DNA from: Caprimulgus europaeus
Lineage: Eukaryota; Chordata; Aves; Caprimulgiformes; Caprimulgidae
Length of the DNA: 64,000 bases
Reading direction: 5' to 3'
Assembly (NCBI GenBank): GCA_907165065.1
Contig: OU015528.1
Location: 44,321,515 to 44,385,514 of the forward strand
Below, piece after piece: positions 12,801 through 24,800 of the stretch. The notes beneath the pieces are model-generated. The model had not been told where the DNA came from, made no database searches, and saw nothing but the letters and a program-made list of their open reading frames with translations. Position 1 is the stretch's first letter, and every line of letters begins with the position of its first letter. The position numbers and the translations under genes were made by a program.

Positions 12801-15800
12801 GTGGGATTTTAAAAACCTTTCTTTATACTGTAATCATATTTGGCTTGGTTATTTGAATAACATGGATTTTTTTTTTTTTTTTTGTAGGTAGCTTATCACA
12901 CTGGCAACTTTACATTAGCCAGAGAAGCATTTTCACCACTGTGGGATTATTTTGTTTCAAATTCTTCTCCACTGCCTGCCAATGCAGCTGTTATTTCTGC
13001 AAGTAGTAATTTGACTATATCTGAAAAAAGGTAACTGGCAAAGACAATATTAAAATAATAGTTAATTATAGATGTGCAGATTTTATTTTAAAGAATGCCG
13101 GGTTGTGAAATTTTGTTCAGACTTGTGATATGAAAAACATTCTGGAAAACAAAGATGTGAAATGTTTTATAAAAATATAGCATTTTATAATTAGCAGAGG
13201 ATTTTTTATATTTATAGAACTGCTAGCCTTTACACACATGATTCTTTATAATGATTGTTTTCTTAAGATAATTGGGAAACGTTTATAAAGTGGCTATTAA
13301 TTCTGTGTGATGCATTTTCATATGCAAAATATGTAATATGCCCTGTGTTCTTGGATTTCCAATTAAGGGAGCAGTAGAGTTCAGAAGTTGGGAAAATTTT
13401 GTCAAGAACACCACCCAAAATGGGTAAATGCTTGTTAATTTTGTTTTGGGGTGGCTAAATAAATCTGCCAATAATCTTTGAATATACTAGAGTGCTTTAG
13501 AAGATATTTTTAAAATTAATTAATTTAGAAATGAATTTCAAATGTTCAACCATAATATTACAGGTTTTTCATGATGCCAAAGGCCAGCTATAAATTATAT
13601 GGTTACATTCAATGAAATTCAATAGATCCAAATGCAAAAATAAATCAAAACTTAATTAATTCCCAGATAAAATAAAGAGACTTGTATGAAATAATAGACA
13701 TTAAATACTATAATAAAAAATAATAGTTTTGAATGTTAGTCAACTGCTTATAATTTGATAACGAATTAATATCCAATATAAATGAACACAGATCATCAAC
13801 TTCTCTTGTGTGGAATTTTTTTCAGTCTAATTCTTTCATTAGGAAAGTTTTGGCAAACTTGTGGAGGAGGTAGGAAAACTTTTTTCAGCATCTTTGTTTC
13901 AGTTTGACAGACTGGCTTAGTTTTGAAAGCATGATGACAACCTTATTGCATGTGTGTTAATAGTTCTTGAATATTTCAAGAATTAAAGAAGAAATAAAGA
14001 TCTTTGTTTCAAGACATAGATATTAGTGGATTTCCTAAAAGTTTTGTCAGAATATTTCCATTTCCACTTTACAGAGTGAATAACTGGTAATCACCTATTC
14101 TGAGACATATTATATAGCTAGCATTTTCTCTGTATTGTTTTGATATACTTGCACCAGAGCCTACGATTTTCTCATGGTAATTTGTTTGGATGCAAGCAAA
14201 TTGTGTAGGCTTGTGTGTGCTTTGAATCCTGTTGTAGGAGAAAGTAAAGTGTCAAAATGTACTTGTTATTTGGGGCTCAGCCAGTTCACTGGTGTGTAGC
14301 CCCTCTGTCCTTCCAGTGCCACCATGTGTTTGATACTAGGCATACAAATTGACCGAGGGTCTTGATGTTACATGCCATTTGGGATTTACAGGCAGCCCGT
14401 GGACTGCACTGATGCGGACAGATAACCACTAGACATCCTGTCTCATGACTGTGTGTATGTTTTAAATGTCTCCCTGGCTTAGACAACAAAGCAGGAATGC
14501 GCGTCTGGTCATTGTGCTATTTTTGCACTTGTTTTTCATTAATCTTTTTTCCTTATATATATATGTTTTTAAAGCATATATGGCTCTAGAGATAACATTT
14601 GAATGAAGCTACTTTCAGATAAATGAAATTAAGATAGAAAATTTTAAATTGCTGTGCAAAGCAGTTTCAGGTATTTTGCTTTTCTGACAGCTATGTCCTT
14701 ATATATTCTATATTCTCAAAGCTGCAGTATCAGACCTAAAATAAGGCAGTTTCAGTTTTACTGATAGGTAGCTAAGAAATTAGATGGCCTATCTTGAAAT
14801 TACATAAGATTTAAAGAGGCAGTAGAGGGAGCTGGAAGGAAAGGAGATGTCTTTTTTCTAGCTGGAAGCCCTGTTGTTATCTTGGTAATGTCAAGTGTGA
14901 ATGTGTCAATTTGATCTTTCTCCTAGAGTTTCAATCTTTATTAGGAAATACAGTCGAGGAGAAGGAGGAATTTATTTCTTATAATTCCAAATCTTAGCAT
15001 TTTTCTGGTAACAAAAATATGTAAAAACAAAAATTACAAGGACAAATGCCCTCCTACCCCCGGTGAAAACCAACAAACCAACAACAAAAAAGGCAGAAGA
15101 ACAGACATTCTTTTGAGACTTGTTAAACAAGACAGGAGTGATGAAAAGGAGTCTGTTACTAATATTTAGGGATGGACTTTGGAACTGCATGTGTCATTGT
15201 CAGAATACAGAAAAATGATGTGTAAAAGGTAACAGTTAAAATAAAAAACTGTAGCATCCCAAGTTTTCAAAGAAAGTTCAAAGTTAGTTTCATTTGATTA
15301 GATTAAACAACTAAGGAAAAGCTTTCTTAGGATAGTAGAAGGTGGACAACAATTTGAAAGAGTCTTATCACATTTATTTATATTTATGTTAGAAATTTTA
15401 GGCAATTTTTTTCTGTTTTATATATAAGTCTTATTTCCAGAAGTAGCTACAGTAACCCAGTAATTTTTTTGTCATAATTTTAAAACTAAAGACTGCATTT
15501 CAATATAGTGCAGTTTCAGGCATGCGATATCTGAATCATCATTAACATGCTTTTACTGTTCTTTTGCTTTTTTATTTTGTAGGTTACGTTTTGAAGCTGT
15601 ATCTCAGACTTCTCCTATTACCTTGCACCTCTTTCTGAGGAATATATTTGCTGTCTGCGACATTAATGTCATGGAAGGAGCGCTCTTCTGTGATTCCATC
15701 TGTTCCAATGAGATACTTTATAAGGAACAAGTATGTGTGGCTTAAAATAATTTACTTTTTTAAAAGTAAAAGATTTTACTTTTGGATCACCTTTATCTCA

Positions 15801-18800
15801 TAATTACAAGACAAATGTTGCAATGTACTAATTCTATTTACAGAATGCTTAATTTTCTGTGAGTTATTTGGTCTTCCTTTCTGAAGTATTTTAGTAGCCG
15901 TTGGTTATTTTGTATCCTGGTGGAAAGATGGTTTCTGAATCAGTTATTGCCCACTGATTCCAACTGAGGAAGGTTTTTCCTTGACTTCAGTGGTGGTATA
16001 CTATAATTTAAGAAAGAAGTATAATCATTGTTATTTTTGTCCTACTAAGGTACACCTTGGATTTTTAATTTTAAATTTTTCTGCTATTTAGTACATGTAT
16101 TTTCATTAATATTGTGCTTCTAACAGGGTTTTGTGGTTTTAATATACTAAGCTACTTTTATCTTATTTCAGACTTTCTTATTAAAAATGCTTCTTTAAAT
16201 ACATTAGTAACAAAAGGAGAGCTAAGGAGAATCTTTATCCTTTGTTGGATACACAGGGAAACATTGTGACAAAGGATGAGGAAAAGGCTGAGGCACTTAA
16301 TACCTTCTTTGCCTCAGTCTTTAATGGTAAGACAGGCTGCTCCCTGAATACAGACCCCTGAGCTGGTAGACGGGATTGAGGAGCAGAATGACACCCCGAT
16401 AATCCAAGAGGAAATGGTTAGTGACCTGTTGCACCACTTAGACATCCATAAGTCTATCGGGTTGGATGGTAACCACCCCAGGGTACTGAGGGAGCTGGCA
16501 GAAGTGCTCACCAAGCCACTCTCCATCATTTATCAGCAGTCCTGGCAAACTGGGAAAGTTCCAGATGACTGGGTGCCCATCTATAAGAAGGGCCAGAAGG
16601 ATGATCCAAACAAGTACAGGCCTGTCAGTCTGACCTCAGTGTCAGGCAAGGTGATGGAGCACATTATCCTGAGTGCCATCATGTGTCACACGCAGGACAA
16701 CCAGGGGATCATACTCAGTCAGCATGGGTTGATGAAAGGCAGGTCTTGTCTGACTGACCTGATCTCCTTCTATGACAGGGTGACATGCTTAGTGGATGAG
16801 GGAAGGCCTGTGGATGTGGTGTACTTAGACCTTAGTAAAGCCTTATGCAGTATAGCCACAGTATTCTCCAGGAGAAACTGGCTGCTCTTGGCTTGGACCA
16901 GCATACTCGTCGCTGGGTAAAGAGCTGGCTGGATGGCCAGGCACGGAGAGTTGTAGTGAATGGAGTTACGTCCATTTGGTGCCTGGTCATGAGTGGTGTT
17001 CCCCAGGGATCAGTGTTGGGGCCAGTTCTATTTAATATCTTTATCAATGATCTGGATGAAGGTGTTGAGTGCACCTTCAGAAAATTTGCAGATGACACCA
17101 AGTTGGGCGGCAGTGTTGGTCTGCCAGAAGGTAGGAGTGCTTTGCAGAAGGACCTGGACAGGCTGGATGAATGGGCTGAGGTCAATGGTATGAAATTCAA
17201 TAAGGCCAAGTGCCAGGTCCTGCACCTGGGTCACAACAACCCCATGCAGTGCTAGAGGCTTGGGGAGGAGTGGCTGGAGAGATGCCTGGCGGAAAAGGAT
17301 CTGTGGGTGTTGGTTGACAGTCAGCTGAACATGAGCCAGCAGTGTACCCAGGTGGCCAAGAAGGCCAATAGCATCCTGGCCTATATCAGGAATAGTGTGG
17401 CCAGTAGGAGTAGGGAAGTGATTGTCCTTGTATTTGGCACTGGTGAGACTGCACCTTGAGTACTGTGTGCAGTTCTGGGCTCCCCAATACGAGAGAGACA
17501 TTGAGGCTCTGGAGCATGTCCAAAGAAAGGCAACAAAGCTGGTGAAGGGCTTGGAGAACAAGTCTTATGAGGAGCAGCTGAGGGAACTGGGGTTGTTTAG
17601 TCTGGAGAAGAGGAGGCTGAGGGGAGACCTTATTGCTCTCTACAACTACCTGAAGGGAGGTTGTAGAGAGGTGGGTGTTGGTCTCTTCTTCTGGGTAATG
17701 GGTGACAGAACAAGACGAAATGGCTACAAGTTGCACCAGGGGAGGTTCAGGTTGGATATTAGGAAAAAATTCTTCACAGAAAGGGTTGTCAAGCATTGGA
17801 ACAGGCTGCCCAGGGAAGTGTTTGAGTCACCATCCCTGGCGGTATTTAAAGGACAGGTAGATGAGGTGCTTGGGGACATGGTTTAGAGATGGGATTGGTA
17901 GTGATAGGTTAATGGTTGGACTCGATGAACTTAAAGATCTTTTCCAACCACTTTGATTCTATAGTAGTACAATGGCATGTTAACGACACAAAAACCTTTA
18001 TTTTTTTTTATTTGGATAAGCAAGCTTTGTCTCCTGTATTTTTACTTTCCTATTCCACTCTTTCTTTGATGATCTACTTGTCTCTTAAAAATGTGAGTAG
18101 TTGATTACTCAGTGACTTTACTTAATCTCCTCACACATGGAAGGAATGCAGCACATAACTGTAAGGGAAAAGAAGGAATTGCTATTTTCCCCTTACCTAC
18201 TCTGAGAGGTTAGCATGTGAAATTTCTACTCCACACAGGCTGAGGTTGTTAACTAGACTTTGTAAATTGTATGGGTAAATTCAGAGGGCACAATTAGGTC
18301 AAGAGCAATTGTTTCCTTTAGAATAATGAATAATGTTGCATTTCATAGAATCATAGAATGTTGTGAGTTGGAAGGGACCCACAAGGATCATCAAGTCCAA
18401 CTGTTGCCCTAGCATAGGACAATCCCAAGATTCAGACCATGTGTCTGAGGGCGTTGTGCAAATGCTTCTGGAATATTGTCAGGCTTGGTGGGTGCCATGA
18501 CCACCTCCCTGGGGAGCCTGTTCCAGTGCTCCACCACCCTCTGGGTGAAGAACCTTTTCCTAATGTCCAACCTAAACCTCCCCTGGCAAATCTTTCTGCC
18601 GTTTCCCCTGGTCCTATCGTTGGTCACCAGGGAGAAGAGATCAGCACCTGCCCCTCCTCTTCCCCTTGTGAGGAAGTTCTAGACTGTGATGAGATCTCCT
18701 CTCAGTCTCCTCTTCTGCAGGCTGAACAAACCAAGCAACTTCAGCCTCTCCTCATATGGCTTCCCCTCTAAGCCCTTCACCAATTTTGTGGCACTCCTCT

Positions 18801-21800
18801 GGACACTCTCCAGTAGCTTTCTATTCTTTTTATCCTGTGGCACCCAAAACTGCACACAGTACTCCAGGTGAGGCTGCACCAGTGTGGAGCAGAGCGGGAT
18901 GATCACCTCCCTTGACAGGTTCGCAATGCGGTGCTTGATGCACCCCAGGACATGGTTGGCTCTCTTGGCTGCCAGGACACACTGTTGGCTCATGTTCAAC
19001 TTGCCATTGACCAGAATCCCCAGGTCCCTCTGCAGGGCTTCTCTCCAGCCTCTCATTCCCCAGTCTGTACGTGTGTCCAAGGTTGCTGTGTCCCTGGCAC
19101 TTGCCCTTGTTAAAATTCATACAGCTGGTGATTTCCCAGCTCTCTAATTTGTCTAGATCTCTCTGCAGGGCCTCTCTGCCCTCGAGAGCATCCACAGCTC
19201 CTCCCAATTTGGTGTAATCGACAAACTTAGTTAGCAGTCCTTCAAGTCCTATATCCAAGTCAGTGGTGAAGACATTAAAGAACATCGGCCCCAGGATGGA
19301 CCCCTGTGGGACTCCACTAGTCACCAGACCCCAGCCTGACGTAACCCCATTAGCCAGAACCCTTTGAGCCCGACACATCAGCCAATTGCTCACCCATAGC
19401 AGTGTGTGTTTATTTAGCAGTATGCTGGACACTTTATTCAGGGGGATACTGTGAGAGACAGTATCAAAGGCTTTACTGAAGTAAAAGAAGATTACATCAA
19501 CTGCCTTCCCTTGGTCAGCTAGGTGGGTAACCTTATCATGGAAAGAAATTATGTTTGTTAAGCAGGACTTTCCTCTCATGAACCCATGTTGGCTTGAACT
19601 AATGACTGTGTTTGTTTATATACTTCTAACAAGGGTCAACGTAAATTAATTTTTACACTTTTATTGTACTTGCTGCTTATACTGCTTTTTAAACTGCAAT
19701 AACATCTGTCTTCTTTCACTCTCAAATGATTTAAAAGAACAGAATTAATATTTGAATAAAAATTGTTTTTTTTTTTTCTTTTACAGGTTGCTAGATTAGC
19801 AGAATGTAGAAGAATGGCTGTGGCAATTGAACTTAGCAATTGGTTGAATGATGCAAGTTATACTTTGCAGTCTGTTGTACAATGTTATGGTCTCCTTGCT
19901 CCAATTATTTATCACAAGATTTCTTCAGTGCCAGTAGTTCAGGTGAGAGTATTTTGAGACAAAGCAGCTGACATCCAAGTCCTGCAGCTATAGTGATTCA
20001 AATTAAACTTATAATGGAGTGTCCAGTGGGAGACCTAAATATCTAGGCTTCAAGTTCTTAGTAACTGCTGAAAGAAAAGCCTTTTATGGTTTTCTGTGTT
20101 CCCAGTGCATATATGTTCAGTGTAAGCTGCACAGATTCTGCTCTCAGATATGCTAAAGCAGCTGCAGAATTTTGATTGTTTCTTAAGGATGATTTGTTGG
20201 TATTTTAAAACTGTAATAGAATCTACAATATAACTTCTGCTTGAAGGCTATTTGCAGATGGCAACTTTGAGTAAAGAAAAGCAGCATTTGCCTATGGCTT
20301 TTTTTTTTTAAAAATGTTTGCTTCATATATGGTTTCCTTTTCTTCTTAAGAAAGAAGGCTGTTCAATGTTTTGATAATGCAGTCTTTAGTTTTCAGGCAT
20401 GGCCTCCTTTCCAGAAGCAAGCACCTTCTCTTTGAGAAGAAAGTACCTGAATACTTTCCTTCCATTTGTGAAGCAGCAGACATGTTTTTTAGATTCAGCA
20501 AGGGTACAGTAGAAACATGCAACTTTTTTCCCATAACTAGGTAGTTTTGTCAGGCAGCAACAGTAAGGGCATGTTCACATTCTGAGGAAGGATGAAGTGA
20601 CTTCAGTGCAGGCAAGGCACAGACTAGCAGCATCTGAACATGGCAGACAGAGTAGGATGTTGGTAAGAGAATCTGGAGTACAGAGGTGAAGTTATTGGGC
20701 CAGCCCAGGGTCCCTCCAGGAGAAAAGTCAGGAGCTGTAGGAGTTGGAGCCAGAGACTGGAGACAAAGCTACAACACAGGTCCAAAGTTCATCTAGGAGA
20801 CAGAACTGAAGACCAGCACACCAGTACCATAGCTCAAGCAGGGACTAAAGTCTTGCCTGAGCTTAGCTGGGAATCCTGGACCCCTGGGCAGAAGGTGTGA
20901 GAGGAGTCCTGAAGTGAGGCTGCTCAGGGAATGACTATTGGAGCACTCGGGGCCCTGAGTAGTTTTTAGGAAAAAAAAAAAATCTCTTTGCATGCAGGGA
21001 TAGCCTCTTGCTTAAGAAGTCATTGGCTGTGATGACCTACTAAAGGCACAGCTAGCCCCTGAAAATGGCTTCTGTTTCAGATGTCATAATTAAAGGGAAA
21101 AATACTTTATTCGCATATTCTTTTCATATCTGATAGAAAAAAATGGGAAAGGAGTCTTCTTTTTGGAGCATATTGAAGACATTTTTATTTCATTTAAAAT
21201 TCAGACCAGCTCGATATATTTTTAAACAGTCCTCTACTAGGAGTATGTCATCTCACTGCATTAGACATTCTTTGATTTCACGTTAATTAAATTAGCAAAA
21301 ATATCCATCATGTGTCTGTAATTTAATATCTGTGATTTTATGTGAACATGTTTATTCCAAAGGGCTGTGACTCCATTAAATTCAATGGAAATTTTATTAC
21401 TGGCTTTGGTAGAGCTAGCGTTTCATCCTGTCTGTTAGATTTTAAAATATTTTTAAAGTCCACTACCAAATACAATAGGCTGTACAGAGGTACAAGCTTG
21501 TAAGTGTGTTGCAGACTCCAAACTTTGTTTTAACCTTTGTATTTACAGATCCTCATTAAGTGCTTGGCTGTCCTTCAAGAAATTCCAAGTATTACTTTGC
21601 AGAGGAGGCAGGAGGGATGTTATGAGAGTATTCAGCACATGATCGCTTGTACTTCATTTTATACAGCAAAGGTATGTTGTATATTATTGTGCTTTCAGCT
21701 TAGTTGAAGATATAGCTCTTGTCATTTAGAAAAAACAAAAGATTTAGTAAACTGGCCTTCAGACTGATAGCTTAGAGAACTGGCACTCTTAAATAGTAAA

Positions 21801-24800
21801 GTTATAGAAATATTTGTTGATATTGATATCAACAGACATTGAAATATCTTTTCAGGTGGTTTCACCCTTTTGGTTTGCAGCTGAACACAGCCTGCTTGCA
21901 TGCTGTACTAACTAAATTACTGGGCATCTTTATATCAGTGCATTTTGTATAATAATGAGATTTTGACTTTTTAGTAGAAATGTGAATTTTAATTTGTTCA
22001 GAAAATAGAGTGTAACTATTACTCCATGACATGAAATCTGTATTTTATATCATTGTGTGTACTTCTACATTTAAGATAGTACTATTTCCAACATGTAACA
22101 TATAAATTTAAAAGTTTATTTACTGCAAATAGGTCATATTTGTGCTTTTAATCAGTTTAACATATCTGGCTTATTTGCTAATTAGATACAAGAGACTTTA
22201 TACTATTTAGTCTCACATGCTGGCAGGAACATAAACACCTTGACTTTGAACCATAATACATATCTGTAGATCACATTTATGATTCAGATAATCTATTTAG
22301 TGGGATTAGGAGAAATATGATACCAATAGGATTTGTTCAAGTACCTGCCATGATAAATGTATGATGCTGAAATAGTCAGCTTTCCTTTGGCTTTGAGCAT
22401 ACCTCAGCTAAGAGCTTATACTGAAGCTGAGCCATGGCTGATGCTTTGAGGGGATTCCCCAGTGTTGGTGGTCAACCCAGTCTTTATAGGAGCTAGATCT
22501 CTGTGCTCAGCTCACAAGACCAGATCAGTGTCAAATATCCTTAAAAGTGCACTGCAAGAAGACCCAGCTTTCATTCTTATCTATAAAGATGAGTATTTTA
22601 AGCCTTCATGGCATAATTTTCTTCTTGTTAATCAATTATTTCATGGCTGTGAGGGCAGTGCCAGGGCATGGCAAGGGCTGGGGAGACAGAATTGAAAGGC
22701 AATGCCATGGCTGGCAGGGCAGAACCTGGCAACCAGGTTCAACCCGAAGTCCAGATCATCGGGTGAGTTTGTGGTGATGAGGCAGCTCCGAGGTGAAGCT
22801 GGGAAGTCAATCCGCAGGCCAGAATCAGGTTTGCTGAGGGTTGTTAGGGTCAGACACAGCCTAGCAGGCTGGTCCATCATGATGGGAGCAGTCTGAGGTC
22901 AGGCTGAGGAGTCAGTCCGTGGGTCAAGTGTCCAGAGCAGATCCAGGCCCAGGCATGGCTTGGAGCATGCTTAAGACCAGCATTCCTGACACACAGCAGC
23001 TGGCACAGGGGCTGTAGGCTCAGGCCTAAGCTGAAAGGGAGCTCCTGGCCCCATGGGGGAGGGCAAAGGTGGAGGCTATCAAGGCCAATAAAGCCTATTG
23101 GGAACCATGAAACCCTGATATAGTGTTTGTTTGTTGGATTCCCCAGCTAAATGACTGACTGCTTGTACTGCTGATTTTTTTTCCTTAGAAATAGCATTTC
23201 AACAGAGTATCATACAGAACAGCAAACAGAATGAGTGAATTACAAATTCTTCTGATTAATCCATGGTTGTCCCGGTTTTTGGCTGGGACAGAGATGTTTC
23301 TTCTTAGTAGCCAGAATAGTGCAGTGTTTTGTTTTCAGTATGGGATTTGTCATGAGAAGAATGTTGATAACATACGAATGTTTTCAATTGTCACTGGCAG
23401 TCAAAGGGCTTTTTGTTTTCCTACTCTGCAGGTGGAAGGTCTAGGGAGGGTAGAGAAATATATTAAAATCAGTAATCCAAATTGGCATTTGGTTATGTCA
23501 ATGGGATATTCCATATCAAATAACAATGTGTTCAGTATATTAATGAGGATCTCTTGGGCTCTCTGGCTCTCACTTGGGCTCTCGCTCTTCTGGGATTGTG
23601 GTTTTGGTTTTTGGGATTGTCGTGCCTTCAGGATCGTTAGCCAAGAACATGCTGGGCATTGTTGGCAGGTGGTGAGCAATTGCACTGTATATCACTCATC
23701 TGTATATTTTATTATTACTATTATTATCAATATTTTATTATTAATATTATTACAATTATTGCCATTATTATTGCAATTATTATTTTAAGTTTTATTTTAT
23801 TTCAATGATTAAATTTTTCTTATCTCAACCTATGAGTCTTCTTACCCTTACCCCTCCAATTCTCTTCCCTATTCCCTGAGGGAGGAGAGTGAGCGAGTGG
23901 CTGTGCTTTGGGTGCTAGCCAAGTGAAACCACCACAATGGCGTATGGTTTTCTGTTGAATTACAGTATGTACTGTATTTATCCTAAAGTAATCAATACAC
24001 TTATTTTGTATCCCTAAGACACCCTAACATTAAGTTACTTTGCATAAAGTAGAAGCACTTTGTCCTTTAAAAGAAGATAAAGCCATCTAAAAACATTCCC
24101 TACACTGTTCATTTGTAAATTTGATAATTTAAAAAATAAATTTCACCATTCCTTTCACTGATACATTTGGGATTTTCAAATGTGCACTTGATACCAGAGA
24201 GGTAAATGAGAATAATTTAGTTACCCTTTATATTCTTTGATAGCAATACTGCCTGAGAGCAAGGAGAATGTCAATCACAGCAACAGATACTCCTGGTTAA
24301 ATCTTTCTATTCTCTGAGGGATAGGTTAAGCAGAAGTAGAACACATAGACATCTGCAATTCCAATTATTTTACAGTCCTGTTTTTTTTTAATAGAAAACT
24401 TAAGTATTGCGTAATTAATTTCTATTTATAATATTAATGCATTTTGACAACTATAAGTAGATAATAATGAAACATTACACGTTATGCAAAACAAAAATAT
24501 ATAACATGATTCTTTAATAGGTACTACGTTCATGGAAAGAATATGAACTAGCAGTAATTATTGTTAACTACGGGAAAAAATTGTTGGATTCCTCATCAAC
24601 AACCTCACCCTGCCTGTCAGGAGCTATGAAAACTGAAGAAACACATACTAACAAAGAAGTTAAAGTAAGTGCTCTGATTTTTTTTTTTTCTTTTCACTAA
24701 ATATTGTATTCTATTGTTTTGAAGACTACATTTATTAACTTTTTGGTTTAGAAGTGATAGTGTGGAATAAGAGTTTCTTTGTAGAATGAGAGTTCTCAAA

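Larger units (their letters stand above)
15731..19786 (+). other. Intron 9, 4.06 kb, the longest
   Basis: About three quarters of it is two CR1 LINEs in tail-to-tail orientation (16203-17962 plus, 18344-19612 minus). The remaining flanks and the 381-nt spacer hold nothing else recognised. Confidence 0.8.
21672..24520 (+). other. Intron 11, 2.85 kb
   Basis: Contains a GC-rich repetitive island (22640-23110) and a solitary ERVL-type LTR (23268-23936). The rest is AT-rich with nothing recognised. Confidence 0.7.

Noticed and set aside
23231-23788. 185-codon open frame
   Set aside because: It lies almost entirely inside the solitary LTR and its ATT-rich tract; no known protein resemblance.
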